Source: Rugalucina vietnamica
Taxonomy: Eukaryota > Mollusca > Bivalvia > Lucinida > Lucinidae
Reading direction: 5' to 3'
NCBI GenBank assembly: GCA_964017185.1
Contig: OZ024871.1
Coordinates: 25,892,488 to 25,956,487, forward strand
DNA length: 64,000 nt
Below, piece after piece: positions 42,301 to 43,921 of this stretch. The notes beneath the pieces are model-generated. The model ran no database searches. It worked only from the letters and a program-made list of their open reading frames with translations, and had not been told where the DNA came from. Both the position numbers and the translations under genes were made by a program. Each line of letters starts with the position of its first letter. Positions within the stretch are counted from its first letter, which is position 1.

Positions 42301-43091
42301 GATTGTTGAATGTGCGTAATTCCCGAGCTGTTTGCGAGGCAGTTTTAAAGCGATCTCGCAAATGAGACAGCACTATCTGGCGATCATCTCTAGCCGACGT
42401 CACTCTTTGACGTCCAGGACGCGGCCTATCGTCCACAGAGCCTGTGACAGTGTGTCTTTCAACCAAACGACTAATTGTCTGATGTGAACAGTTCATACGA
42501 CGAGCAACTTCACGATACAACATTCCACCCGTTATCATACCGATCGCCTGGTTACGTTCAGCGTCATTTAAACGTCCCATTTTTGAATATTCCAACAGAA
42601 TTTTAGTGGCGTTTTGTTACATTGACGTTGTTCTTCATGCACAATTAAAATGGAACAGATATGAAAACTGTTGACTTAGTGAATAGAAAAAAAATGCATT
42701 TTGCACGTGCTGCATGGAACCGTTAGTCTAACAGACAATCTTTGTGAATTTTTCGATAGACATGAGCAAAAGTTAGCTGTTTCTACGATAAAATAAGTTG
42801 CGTTCACCAATTGTGATTCCCAACTCTTTTATTCGATTTTAAAGACTGGTACGTTTTCATTGGACATGAGTATATATTACAGGGCCCAAAGTGATATTCA
42901 TCAGGCAAGTCACACAACATTTATGATTTATTTCAGAGCGTTTATTGAAGTTACTGGACTATTATGAAGGCAGTTTTCAGGACTTTACCGGTCACAATGA
43001 CACTGTTCAAACTGTGAAATTCTCACCAGATGGCAAGTTTCTCTTCACGGCATCACATTCTGAGATCTTCATATGGGATGTTACATTATGA
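3948..43091 (+). CDS. WDR90: WDR90/POC16-family centriolar WD40 protein, 33 exons
   Basis: CDS exons: 3948-4039, 4443-4755, 5040-5210, 5649-5769, 6191-6371, 7468-8180, 8792-8953, 9381-9499, 10334-10521, 10993-11157, 11611-11750, 12901-13162, 13597-13767, 14173-14301, 17538-17665, 18329-18531, 18841-18945, 20067-20167, 20611-20817, 21623-21725, 22502-22623, 23002-23287 (or from 23131), 33282-33523, 34078-34228, 34706-34905, 35217-35306, 35892-36011, 37849-38044, 38727-38857, 39203-39376, 39774-39896, 40728-40812, 42937-43091. All junctions are GT-AG and phases agree throughout. The product is about 1,950 residues, against about 1,750 in human. Order: CFA20/DUF667 domain, then WD40 repeats interrupted by a low-complexity linker, ending in IFIWDVTL and a stop. 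POC16/WDR90 proteins sit on centriolar microtubules and help hold the inner scaffold of the centriole. The exon with the start codon was not found; the first recognised codon lacks its first base. Family identification is from remembered similarity, particularly the CFA20 region. Confidence 0.93.
4153..4345 (+). mobile_element. tRNA-derived SINE (degenerate)
   Basis: An A-box-like CAGTGGCCTAGTGGCAGA and a degraded B-box region (GGGTTTAAATTTT) head a body with AACAAGACACTCTAAGC and a tail ending near TGACATGACTG. The same body occurs at 19518-19690 and 49665-49805, where the polymerase III promoter boxes are better kept. Confidence 0.6.
4940..5030. mobile_element. Palindromic MITE family P, copy 2 (centre only)
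   Basis: Only the central palindrome remains (AAAGGCACTGATCAACTGTG ... CAGCTGATCTGCG) plus part of the right arm. It ends about 10 bp before exon 3 of WDR90. Confidence 0.6.
5820..6010. repeat. Degenerate AT-rich tandem repeat
   Basis: Units containing AAAATGTGCACTCACATATCA, CAATTACATGAAA and GCAAAATGTGAACCAGCATAT recur at roughly 45-50 bp spacing with heavy divergence. The repeat lies within intron 4 of WDR90. Confidence 0.4.
6050..6150. mobile_element. Palindromic MITE family P, copy 3 (one arm)
   Basis: The right arm only: CAGAGCCTTCTTCTGTAGATG, then CAGGCCGTTTTGTGTCAGACC and an end of the type GGTTTTCTAGCATCGCGGCT. It lies about 40 bp before exon 5. Confidence 0.6.
6457..6958. mobile_element. 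piggyBac-like MITE flanked by TTAA
   Basis: The element begins CCTTTAACTTGCTG and ends CAGCATGATAAAGG. These are inverted repeats with two mismatches in 14, and each end is flanked exactly by TTAA (6453-6456 and 6959-6962). TTAA target duplication with CCTTT-type ends is characteristic of the piggyBac superfamily. It is 502 bp long with no transposase, so it is a MITE. Sub-terminal GTGCCACTGAAGG/CTCAGTGGCAC motifs are also inverted. Intron 5 of WDR90. Confidence 0.75.
7175..7387. mobile_element. MITE family Q (TACTGTAAAT ends), copy 1
   Basis: A 213-bp imperfect palindrome beginning TACTGTAAATCTGGAAATTT and ending AAATTTCCGAATTTACAGTA. Arms are rich in TTCGCGAA/CTCGCGAAAAT motifs. No coding capacity. 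A second copy lies at 41074-41264 and an arm-like fragment at about 54040-54125. Confidence 0.75.
7468..9499 (+). CDS. WDR90: WDR90 exons 6-8: start of first WD40 propeller
   Basis: Exon 6 (7468-8180, the longest) encodes a charged region, then PDPILRLRRIVGFGG and the first WD blades (FFIGHTDKVSCLSLTGNSEL, LSVVRIWKTRTGECL, LLCGVGKDGHGKNLVVIWNT). Exon 7 (8792-8953) carries MVSCGRDNVRLWRVKEG; its donor is read as GT|GTATGT so that exon 8 joins in phase. Exon 8 (9381-9499) gives YACSRSGHIFEIDIQKV and VRRLLPSES. The order matches the WDR90 family. Confidence 0.9.
8293..8400. repeat. Dispersed ~110-bp repeat, copy 1
   Basis: GCCTGGTATCCATTTTATGG, then GGGACATAGGCAAACAG and GGGCTATTCTGTTTGCTTAG. 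A closely similar block lies at 30683-30790 inside the retrotransposon insert. Internally it has an inverted GGCAAACAGNATAG/CTATTCTGTTTGC pair, so it is probably a MITE. Confidence 0.6.
9238..9350 (+). mobile_element. 5'-truncated SINE
   Basis: GAGCAAGACACATAGACTCC followed by AGTACTGGTTAATAC and a TTGTTGACTG tail. This corresponds to the body of the SINE at 19518-19690 without its tRNA-like head. Confidence 0.55.
9709..10001. mobile_element. Small TIR element (MITE)
   Basis: A perfect 12-bp terminal inverted repeat, ATTCTAACACAC at the left and GTGTGTTAGAAT at the right, encloses 293 bp rich in CpG and ACGT motifs. No frame. It abuts the palindrome at 10003-10174. Confidence 0.55.
10003..10174. 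repeat. 172-bp near-perfect palindrome
   Basis: The outer arms GAAATAGATCAGCTC / GAGCTGATCTATTTC match perfectly. Inner arms with GTGAATTATTACTCAACAATTC and its inverse follow, then GAAGATAAATCACTCGCGC with its inverse. The whole can fold into one long hairpin. Probably a MITE. Intron 8 of WDR90. Confidence 0.75.
10334..11750 (+). CDS. WDR90: WDR90 exons 9-11: WD40 blades
   Basis: Exon 9 (10334-10521) encodes FCVTGSDDGFLRLWPLDFAN and AEHEGPVTAVDFSADGLKI. Exon 10 (10993-11157) encodes MMRSHTARIRSVAVDP and SEDHTIRVWDLETLQQ. Exon 11 (11611-11750) encodes LYDFSAPNECPCVISYHPSR and GFESGVVRVFNVQTTSML. All are typical WD blades; the TVRIWDL-type closing motif is in exon 10. A near copy of exon 10 lies just upstream (separate entry). 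Confidence 0.9.
10820..10966 (+). pseudogene. Duplicated, decayed copy of WDR90 exon 10
   Basis: Follows its own TTTCAG acceptor. It is almost identical to the first ~120 bp of exon 10 (10993 onward), reading GNLGVLDISTRAYTTMMRSH. It carries Arg-to-Cys changes at two CpG-like codons (TACICS versus TARIRS). After IATV the sequence departs, loses the WD closing motif and donor, and meets a TAG stop at 10964. It could be a dead duplicate or a terminal exon of a short isoform. Confidence 0.75.
11826..12397. mobile_element. MITE with ~45-bp inverted ends, family R copy 1
   Basis: The left end TACTGTCTGAACACCATCTT and right end GATGGTGTTTGGACAGTA are inverted, with similarity running on through TTTTTCAAAATCT. 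The interior contains AAAATTTTGAAAATTGGTTC and TTTTGCACGTGCAAGGGAGG. A partial copy of the interior lies at 39430-39580. Intron 11 of WDR90. Confidence 0.7.
12661..12900 (+). repeat. 80-bp tandem repeat of intron tail plus exon-12 head
   Basis: Three acceptors of the form GTATTTTCAG lie exactly 80 bp apart (exon-like starts at 12741, 12821 and 12901). Each is followed by the same CAACACCGAGGAAARATCAC head of exon 12 and by GACTATTTGTACAGTGTCTG. A more decayed fourth unit precedes them at about 12676-12740. Because 80 is not a multiple of three, only the 12901 acceptor leads into the WDR90 frame. Confidence 0.85.
12901..14301 (+). CDS. WDR90: WDR90 exons 12-14: WD40 blades
   Basis: Exon 12 (12901-13162) encodes QHRGKITGLAFNPVGDYLYS, SMGTLALYDAAVENY and DALAVSPDGRRVVFIGP. 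Exon 13 (13597-13767) encodes TLRVDISNISPGDSTRSRL and LLVVTANNKLLKFEARTGRI. Exon 14 (14173-14301) encodes IHRSGCTSLAVTETGRHLAT and GGDKVIKIWDYSMKLDINFQ. Phases are 1 (in) and 0 between the later exons. Exon 12 lies at the end of an 80-bp tandem array that repeats its own splice acceptor. Confidence 0.9.
13275..13370 (+). mobile_element. tRNA-headed SINE fragment
   Basis: GGGGCCTGGATAGCATAGTG followed by GTAAACACACTTAG, then GGGGTTTTTCGTTTTCCTCC. The same head occurs in reverse at 22085-22253, where a B-box-like GTTCAAATCATGG is present. Confidence 0.5.
14022..14140. mobile_element. SINE tail fragment
   Basis: CCCTTTCAAGACAATTTC, GTTGGTGGAGTGAAAATGAG and CTCGTCTCACAT match, in the same order, the non-tRNA part of the SINE at 54525-54712. 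Confidence 0.45.
14349..17028. mobile_element. TIR element carrying a 151-bp tandem array
   Basis: A perfect 13-bp inverted repeat (TATAGCCCCGCTT left, AAGCGGGGCTATA right) bounds 2,680 bp. Just inside the left end lies a TTCCGTCATTCCGTTATTCC simple repeat. The rest is a tandem array of about 16 units, 151-152 bp each (about 14470-16985). Each unit contains CCGCTCAATATCTTGAGAAC, CCGACCAAATTTTGTATGCA, CAAGATCTAGCTTGGGATTG and CAAAATTTTGACGGAGTTAC. Units differ by a few percent in the middle and more at both ends of the array. No protein is encoded. DNA elements with a central tandem array are known in bivalves; family assignment is open. Intron 14 of WDR90. Confidence 0.8.
17268..17453. mobile_element. 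MITE with AACCTCATTATAAC ends
   Basis: Left end TACAGTACAACCTCATTATA and right end TTATAATGAGGTTGAAGTGT are inverted. The ATAATGAGGTTA motif is repeated inside. About 186 bp, non-coding. Tc1/mariner-type MITEs of this kind insert at TA; a TA flank is present but uninformative in this AT-rich DNA. Confidence 0.55.
17538..17665 (+). CDS. WDR90: WDR90 exon 15: WD40 blade
   Basis: Encodes VFIGHSENVSRILFTPDNKS and LLSVGEAIYLWDFLAVRPPS. The VFIGHSE start is a conserved block of the WDR90 family at the end of the first WD region. The donor GA|GTAAGG leaves phase 2. Intron 14 upstream is expanded by the 151-bp array element. Confidence 0.92.
17790..17912. mobile_element. MITE family S fragment
   Basis: AGATTTCAGGTTCAGATTACCA, then TTAAAATGCTGACAATTGTT and GAGTTGGGCATGAAAA. 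This matches the right half of the family described at 39933-40167. Confidence 0.45.
17958..18180. mobile_element. Palindromic MITE family P, copy 4
   Basis: TTTGAGCTGCGACATGAGAAA at the left, GTACACAAACCGGCCTGTGC, then GCTCTGATCAGCTGTGCAGT. The right arm decays after GCATAGGCAAAAATCTG. It lies about 150 bp before exon 16. Confidence 0.7.
18329..20817 (+). CDS. WDR90: WDR90 exons 16-19: low-complexity linker
   Basis: Exon 16 (18329-18531) is rich in Arg, Pro, Ser and Gly (SPGRRGLGDSYMDVPRRSPP). Exon 17 (18841-18945) starts DGFETVISERETTLFDHE. Exon 18 (20067-20167) starts DDIESVTDEKETLLAGKG. Exon 19 (20611-20817) is basic (RTPKKARGDREETEV, VQREKKYAMAQ). The region lies between two WD40 blocks and looks disordered, as in vertebrate WDR90. 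Exons 17 and 18 resemble one another and both enter in phase 1. Exon 17 uses a weak donor (ACTG|GTACTAAAT) with an in-frame TAG nine bases later, so this exon is the least certain. Confidence 0.72.
19518..19690 (+). mobile_element. tRNA-derived SINE
   Basis: An A-box-like GTGGCCTAGTGGTAGAGC and a B-box-like TTGTTTCAAACCACAC head a body with CCCTTGAGCAAGACAC and a GTACTGGTTAATACCCAGG tail. The second copy at 49665 is the best preserved. Between exons 17 and 18 of WDR90. Confidence 0.7.
19909..20005. mobile_element. 97-bp palindromic MITE rich in ACGTC
   Basis: Begins CCCAGCAGGCACATGACGTC and ends CATCATGTGCCCGCTGGG. Almost the whole element is one palindrome of GACGTC and CAACGTTGA motifs. 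Short TAT matches flank it. Confidence 0.75.
20471..20484 (+). promoter_or_regulatory. X-box-like (RFX-type) palindrome in intron 18
   Basis: GTTGCCATGGCAAT matches the RFX X-box arrangement GTNRCC-AT-RGYAAC except for the last base. RFX factors control many cilium and centriole genes. Here it lies inside a WDR90 intron, so a role is only a suggestion. Confidence 0.3.
21000..21195 (+). mobile_element. tRNA-derived SINE, second family
   Basis: TGTAATGGTTAGAGCATTGG (A box) and GTGGGTTTGATCCCGAGCC (B box) are followed by a body with CTTGCTTGGCACTCAGCAC and a tail TTTTGACTCAATAAA. Intron 19 of WDR90. Confidence 0.65.
21384..21603. mobile_element. Palindromic MITE family P, copy 5
   Basis: TTGAGCCCTCACATCAGAAAA, GAAATTTCAGAAGAAGAGGG and ACAAAGACACTGATCGGCTG. 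The right arm ends GTTGGTTTTCTTATGCC about 20 bp before exon 20. Confidence 0.75.
21623..23287 (+). CDS. WDR90: WDR90 exons 20-22: WD40 blades of second region
   Basis: Exon 20 (21623-21725) encodes LKLKSIIGYNGNGRDNMVWH and PDTG, a conserved WDR90 block. Exon 21 (22502-22623) encodes LFVYTSGNMIILEDLNNSSQ and HLSGHVEEISTLALQ. Exon 22 ends AYSRDDKFLVSVG. Its 5' end is duplicated: two copies of VLASASGSF.LSGSQICIWD lie 129 bp (43 codons) apart in the same frame, at 23002 and 23131, each behind a TTACAG acceptor. Either acceptor keeps the frame. Confidence 0.88.
21751..21991. mobile_element. Palindromic MITE family P, copy 6
   Basis: ATGAGCCTCCTGATGGGAAAA at the left. The centre GATCAGCTTCGCGGTAACCG with its inverse is well kept. 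The right end is GTTTTCCCATGCGGCGGCTC. It begins 26 bp after the exon 20 donor. Confidence 0.8.
22085..22253 (-). mobile_element. tRNA-headed SINE, reverse orientation
   Basis: On the minus strand it reads GGGCCTGAATAGCATAGTGG, GTAAACACACTCGC and, further on, AAGTTCAAATCATGGCC as a B-box-like stretch. The plus-strand fragment at 13275 has the same head. Confidence 0.55.
23002..23259 (+). repeat. In-frame 129-bp tandem duplication at exon 22
   Basis: 23002-23130 and 23131-23259 are near-identical, differing at a handful of bases. Copy 1 ends with CTTGTGTTACAG, which resembles the intron tail TGTATGTTACAG before copy 1. The duplicated unit is therefore intron tail plus exon head. Confidence 0.88.
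23600..24426 (-). repeat. LTR of gmr1-like element (3' LTR in element sense)
   Basis: On the plus strand it starts TGTTACGTGCCAGGCG and ends CATACATAACA. It is the same length as 32390-33216, and no difference was seen. It abuts the polypurine tract at 24427. Confidence 0.93.
24427..24438 (-). other. Polypurine tract
   Basis: Reads GAAGAGGGGAAG on the element strand, immediately before the 3' LTR. This is the expected plus-strand primer position. Confidence 0.8.
24574..28278 (-). CDS. pol: Pol of gmr1-like element: CCHC knuckle, protease, integrase, RT, RNase H
   Basis: One open frame of about 1,235 codons, open from 28278 down to the stop at 24574; no ATG marks its start. A zinc knuckle C-x2-C-x4-H-x4-C (28200-28159) opens it. 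Counting from the TTG at 28158, the landmarks are: protease DTGAS at 81; integrase HHCC zinc finger (H341, H348, C375, C378) and catalytic D412, D471, E507 (D,D-35-E); a GPY/F-type YYGPYTV at about 644; reverse transcriptase about 780-960 with FDLLKGFWQIPL, MPFGMKNSPATFQRL and YIDD at 928; RNase H from about 1065 (VDASDVGAG) to NIIPDTLSRA. All catalytic residues are present, so the enzyme part looks functional. Integrase preceding RT is the gmr1 signature. A CAG/G acceptor-like site at 28271-28273 leaves splicing from gag possible. Confidence 0.9.
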   Translation of the reverse strand, partial: FCRKYYKKGNICSSKDKGQNPLSQPICNYCKKTGHIISECLALKRKKERENLDSAKPTGLTSLKAKPQSCIQEENPILTRTCKESVSEDSIMEIYEPFLSDGFVSLNSDSAQSTPIKILRDTGASQSLILADTLPFSEKSSSGTSVLIQGVECGFVNVPLHNIYLSSDLVKGPVAVGIRPSLPFKGIHLLLGNDLAGDKVVVNPLLTSTPGVDQLPDPIEQEIPDLYPSCAVTRAMAKKAKLNHGMQDIDLTDTLIGQSFNKEISTSLSPSQSDIQTDPSNPRSGSENDLSPSTSNDQGHDQMSRSQLCKEQHSDPEILPLFERALDEKEISQVPVCYYVKNGILMRKWRPPDVSAEDEWTVNHQIVIPRVYRPEILNLAHETPMSGHLGVNKTYHKILNHFYWPGIKSDVSQHCKSCHTCQMVGKPNQTIPKAQLQPIPAFDEPFSRVIIDCVGPLPKTKKGCEYLLTIMCASTRFPEAIPLRNIKAKTIVNALVKFFTFVGLPKSIQSDQGSNFMSGIFQQVMYELRIKQYKSSAYHPESQGALERFHQTLKNMIRSYCFDTEKDWDEGIHLLLFAVRESVQESLGFSPFELVFGHTVRGPLKLLKEKFLSDDDSSLNLLQYVSDFKNRLSKACDAAQSNLKSAQSKMKIRYDENAKDRNFEPGDKVLALLPIPGRPLQARYYGPYTVDKKLSDVNYIVNTPGRRKQKQLCHINMLKKYIDRDSSVISSVNIVNSVPHENQMDSEDFNLEKSDPSSSKLQNSDILQNLDQKLSHLDSDKRLELKQLVLEYEHLFPDIPSRTDKIYHDVDIIEGSKPVKQHPYRMNPVKQQYLREEVQYLLDNDFIEPSQSEWSSPCILVPKPDGTFRMCTDYRKVNSVTKTDTFPIPRIDDCIDNIGHAKYVTKFDLLKGFWQIPLTDRAKEISAFVTPDGLYQYKVMPFGMKNSPATFQRLVNSLISNLDGCKAYIDDAIIFSEEWQQHLQTIRTFFDRLSDAKLTVNLAKSEFCHANLTFLGHIVGQGQVKPVEAKVEAISDFPVPTSKRQLMRFLGMAGYYRKFCNNFSAIAEPLTNLLGKKAKYVWTDDCQKSFDKLKAILRSAPVLLAPSFDKEFKLAVDASDVGAGSVLLQEDGNGVDHPVCYFSKKFNKHQRNYSTIEKECLSLILALQHFEVYLASSHAPIVVFSDHNPLTFIHKMKNKNQRLLRWSLMLQEHNLDIRHIRGRDNIIPDTLSRA
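28243..29060 (+). repeat. Diverged ~340-bp tandem units, left side of retrotransposon insert
   Basis: Units begin with GTTACATACGTTACTTTTCT-type sequence (about 28243, 28585, 28658 and 28990). They run through AATATATTGAC, GCATTAAAAGACATG, CAGCGATGGGTCTTTAAACA and ACACATAAATCC. At least two full diverged copies and two partial ones are visible. The first unit starts inside the pol frame, near its beginning. Confidence 0.65.
29956..30180 (-). pseudogene. C-terminal fragment of a retroelement reverse-transcriptase-type ORF
   Basis: On the minus strand an open stretch of about 74 codons ends at a TAA (29956-29958). It reads VSQLVRYARACCNYEDF, TTKLLSRGYRRTMLVSTLKT and FYGRHHDLVDPYSV. I recognise the RYAR...DF / KLL.QGY / FYGRHHDLV pattern as the C-terminal tail of reverse-transcriptase ORFs common in aquatic animal genomes. 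The exact family is not certain. The rest of that ORF is absent, so this is a 5'-truncated relic. Confidence 0.5.
30683..30790. repeat. Dispersed ~110-bp repeat, copy 2
   Basis: GCCTGGCGTCCCTTTTATGG, GACATAGGCAAACAGAATAGC and GACTATTCTGTTTGCTTAAAG match the copy at 8293-8400. Confidence 0.6.
31914..32276 (-). CDS. gag: Truncated Gag N-terminal region of the gmr1-like element
   Basis: 120 residues starting MSFKLSDFIAAPSQELLDKA about 110 bp inside the 5' LTR. A helical SKKSDLLDIADHYGL-like segment is followed by a charged coiled-coil-like stretch (repeats of EERIRAEKAEREERIRLE type). It stops at a TAG just where the non-coding block begins. Similar N-termini start Gag in related metazoan LTR elements. 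The capsid part is missing, so the frame is truncated. Confidence 0.65.
   Translation of the reverse strand: MSFKLSDFIAAPSQELLDKAKKSDLLDIADHYGLSNIKTSMLKHEIKNILIQFFVDEEIFDSSATSQILVTQTDLQLRELEIKRQIEMEKLKFEYEERIRAEKAEREERIRLETLEREER
32366..32385 (-). other. Primer-binding site
   Basis: On the element strand TGGGGGCTCGAGTCCGGGAT starts four bases after the LTR end. It resembles the tRNA-Pro-type site (TGGGGGCTCGTCCGGGAT) with two extra bases (AG). Assignment to a particular tRNA is therefore tentative. Confidence 0.6.
32390..33216 (-). repeat. LTR of gmr1-like element (5' LTR in element sense)
   Basis: 827 bp, offset from the other LTR by exactly 8,790 bp throughout, with no substitution found by eye. 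Begins TGTTACGTGCC and ends ATAACA on the plus strand. Confidence 0.93.
33282..36011 (+). CDS. WDR90: WDR90 exons 23-27: WD40 blades
   Basis: Exon 23 (33282-33523): DYRDCTIVVWSTDTYGI, HSLKWDPYTVNEFSSVGQNG, TVLFWLLDE. Exon 24 (34078-34228): LYIGTDNGKVSAWDTRHNSC and FMHWEADSTEIG. Exon 25 (34706-34905): GNQILTGSVGKNVRIWSVVG and LDGGIVAAAFDEAMDM. Exon 26 (35217-35306): GIVGTSAGTLWYINWGERTS. Exon 27 (35892-36011): LLASCADDGSLRLWSVSDRE. Exon 23 joins exon 22 across the 9.6-kb retroelement in phase 1, giving FLVSVGDY. The GIVGT.AGTLW block is a strong WDR90 match. Confidence 0.92.
33584..33815 (+). repeat. AT-rich tandem repeat, ~45-bp period
   Basis: Five or so units of AAATTTATCCTGTTCATAAA plus TGTTAAAATGGCAAC with variation. 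The unit resembles the inside of MITE family S, suggesting local amplification of part of such an element. Just after the exon 23 donor. Confidence 0.65.
34346..34380 (+). repeat. Fragment of exon 25 duplicated in the preceding intron
   Basis: AATGCCAACATAATACGGAG and TGGGGGGCCTCACCA correspond to the exon 25 sequence at 34810-34842 with a small insertion and a few changes. It has no splice sites of its own. Confidence 0.65.
34389..34491. mobile_element. Small palindromic MITE
   Basis: ATCTTACACGAGTGGTCATT at the left and GACCATGAGTGTAAGAT at the right are inverted. An inner pair around TTTCATATGAAAT/ATTTCATATGAA is also inverted. Confidence 0.6.
35330..35765. mobile_element. AGCTCACC element family, partial copy A
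   Basis: Contains CAAGATGGCCACCGTGCCCA, CTCCAGAACCGGTGGACGCA, TCTGTGTTGATCTAAACC and an end with CAGGTGAGCGTTTACAGGAC. It lacks the TAGCTCACCTGAGCC terminus of full copies. Confidence 0.65.
36249..37752 (+). mobile_element. AGCTCACC element family, copy B with ~450-bp internal repeats
   Basis: Starts TAGCTCACCTGAGCCGAAGG with a terminal hairpin (AGCTCACC...GGTGAGCT), then a CGTCGTCGTC stretch. Three tandem ~450-bp units follow, each with AACTTCATGTGGAGCATCCT, GACCAAGATGGCCGCCATGG, CTTCTTCTCCAGAACC and TGACCTTGACC. It ends GTGAGCGTTTACAGGACCAT. Non-coding and non-autonomous; intron 27 of WDR90. Confidence 0.75.
37849..40812 (+). CDS. WDR90: WDR90 exons 28-32: WD40 blades
   Basis: Exon 28 (37849-38044): SCTCLSFAPKFTNATT and IVAGYSDGTVRMFDVNKVEM. 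Exon 29 (38727-38857): SMIISGGSDGLIAVSSPTTG and ISDHKGAPITNIDVTNK. Exon 30 (39203-39376): LWLATSADRRVSVWSADWSK and ELADWLTFPAPAFGPDG. Exon 31 (39774-39896): IARFSPEEPDIVVYTGYGMN. Exon 32 (40728-40812): VVRTLALTHWCQSLDLVTDC. The order and the DRRVSVW.ADW block follow the family. Exon 29 has a decayed copy upstream. Confidence 0.92.
38209..38298. repeat. Palindrome around AAAGTTATTATAATAACTTT
   Basis: TTATTATAATAACTTTCGAA and TTGAAAGTTATTATAATAAC form inverted arms around a short GGTG...CACC centre. Probably a small MITE in intron 28. Confidence 0.5.
38384..38466 (+). pseudogene. Truncated duplicate of WDR90 exon 29
   Basis: Preceded by TTTTTAG and nearly identical to the first 80 bp of exon 29 (GSMIISGGSDGLIAVSSPTT, then GMTVRA). 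It is cut off exactly where a family P palindromic MITE begins. No donor remains. Confidence 0.82.
38466..38703. mobile_element. Palindromic MITE family P, copy 7
   Basis: GTGGCTCGAGAAAACCGGTC at the left, GAGGTACTGATCAGCTTCGC centre, and TTTCTCATGACGCGGCTCAT at the right. It splits the exon 29 duplicate and ends 24 bp before the true exon 29. Confidence 0.82.
39430..39580. mobile_element. MITE family R fragment
   Basis: GCAAAATTTTGAAAATTGGT and TTGGCAAGGGAAGTAACTAT resemble the interior of 11826-12397. Confidence 0.5.
39933..40167. mobile_element. MITE family S, copy 1
   Basis: Arms TCCTGAGGTTATAAAACTTT and AAAAGGTTTTATAACCTTGG are inverted. Inside are TCATGCTCAACTCTGCTGAG with its inverse and the palindrome GCCAACAATTGTTGGC flanked by AAATGTTAAAAT/ATTTTAACATTT. 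A decayed relative follows at about 40230-40410, and a further copy is at 53403-53636. Confidence 0.7.
41074..41264. mobile_element. MITE family Q, copy 2
   Basis: TACTGTAAATTCGAAAATTT at the left and CATTTCCGAACATACAGTA at the right. Diverged from the copy at 7175-7387, with GCGAA motifs mostly lost. Confidence 0.65.
41361..42872 (-). mobile_element. Tc1-type transposon, apparently intact
   Basis: 1,512 bp in the last intron of WDR90, bounded by TA on both sides. The TIRs TACTAATGTCCAATGAAAAT and ATTGGACATGAGTA-type ends match over 26 bp with two mismatches. The single frame encodes a full transposase (next entry). TIR similarity beyond 26 bp is weak. Confidence 0.85.
41561..42595 (-). CDS. 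Tc1 family transposase
   Basis: 344 residues, near the family's usual ~340. The N-terminal part has two helix-turn-helix segments (AIGMITGGMLYREVARRMNC; VSRQTVSRRL). A GRPR-like linker (RPRPGRQRV) separates them. The DDE core has the first Asp in VVFTDESRF, the second in LFQQDNARPHSA and the Glu in DLSPIEHLWD, with 34 residues between the last two (DD34E). No stop or frameshift interrupts it, so it may be active. A second in-frame Met (MGRLNDAE) five codons in could be the true start. Confidence 0.9.
   Translation of the reverse strand: MEYSKMGRLNDAERNQAIGMITGGMLYREVARRMNCSHQTISRLVERHTVTGSVDDRPRPGRQRVTSARDDRQIVLSHLRDRFKTASQTARELRTFNNQRVSRQTVSRRLRERDVKSFKAYRGNMLTPVRRRNRETWCQQHLRWTQQQWNSVVFTDESRFCLNMHDARAKVWRRRGERYSNCCVRQTDRWGGGSVMVWGGISWRHKTPLIVIDGNLTARRYIDDVLTPAVVPFMRNHPDVTLFQQDNARPHSARVTSDFLLNNNINVLRWPAFSPDLSPIEHLWDQIGRRVYGARNPIHNRQELANRLIAAWNDIPQYRIQRLIRSMRRRCQAVLNSNGGHTRY
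42937..43091 (+). CDS. WDR90: WDR90 terminal exon 33
   Basis: Encodes ERLLKLLDYYEGSFQDFTGH, TVQTVKFSPDGKFLFTASHS and EIFIWDVTL, ending at TGA (43089-43091). The FTGHNDTV... EIFIWDV ending corresponds to the last WD blade of WDR90. No convincing polyadenylation signal is close; the nearest AATAAA is about 0.9 kb downstream, in MITE sequence. Confidence 0.93.
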
Positions 43092-43219
43092 CATTGAGGT
43101 CTGCTGATGAGCCCTATTGTGAAAGAATTCAGTCAAAAACAGTCAGCTATGACAGGAAGACAGATGAGTGAAATTTCGGATTTAAAAATCAGAGATACTT
43201 TTGACAGCATGTGCTTAAT

Positions 43220-43458
43220 TGAGCCGCATCGTGAGAAAACCGGATTTTTGCCTATGCGAAAACAAAGGCGCAGATCAGCTTCGCGGTAACCGCGAAGCTG
43301 ATCAGCGCCTTTGTTTTTGCCACTCGGATAGTACAATTTCTCTTCTTCCTAAATCCGAAATTTCAAGCTTCTAACCATTTTCTGAGACTGCACAGACCGG
43401 TTTATGTCGGACCTGGTCGGAAATCCCGAAGACCGGTTTTCTCGCGTCGCGGCTCAAT
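43220..43458. mobile_element. Palindromic MITE family P, copy 8 (well preserved)
   Basis: TAATTGAGCCGCATCGTGAG and GTCGCGGCTCAATTA close the palindrome. The centre is GATCAGCTTCGCGGTAACCG and its inverse. It lies about 130 bp after the WDR90 stop, probably in the 3' UTR. Confidence 0.85.
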
Positions 43459-43528
43459 TATGAAGAGGAACTGAAGCTCACATATGCCCAAGTTCTTAAT
43501 GTTTGAAAACGTGTATGGGGAATGTGAT

Positions 43529-43770
43529 GTGAGCCGCGACGCGAGAAAACCGGTCTTCGGGGTTTACGACCAGGTCCGACACAAACCGGCCTGTACAAGC
43601 TCAGAAAAGAGCTAGAAGCTTGCAATTTCGGATTTAAGTAGAAGAGAAATTGTACTATCCGTGTAGCGAAAACAAAGGCGCTGATCAGCTTCGCGGTTAC
43701 CGCGAAGCTGATCTGCGCCTTTGTTTTCGCCTAGGCAAAAATCCGGTTTTCTCACGATGCGGCTCATGTG
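43529..43770. mobile_element. Palindromic MITE family P, copy 9 (well preserved)
   Basis: TGAGCCGCGACGCGAGAAAA at the left, GGCGCTGATCAGCTTCGCGG centre, CTCACGATGCGGCTCATG at the right. It is arranged in the opposite order to copy 8, only 70 bp away. Confidence 0.85.
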
Positions 43771-43921
43771 GTGTCTACAGCTACGATGTCTGGTCCAAAT
43801 CTGTCTCATATCTTATAATAATCTTAATGGTTAAATGTTTTGTAAATATTTTGTTGGCCTAAAAGAAAACTGTGTTTCTGCTAACCTTTCGACACATGTA
43901 TTCCCAATCCTATTACTTTCA

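Noticed and set aside
43107..43862. Short frames with repeated GADQLRG/EADLRLCFR peptides
   Set aside because: These are translations of the central palindrome of family P MITEs, and the same peptides appear at many copies on either strand.
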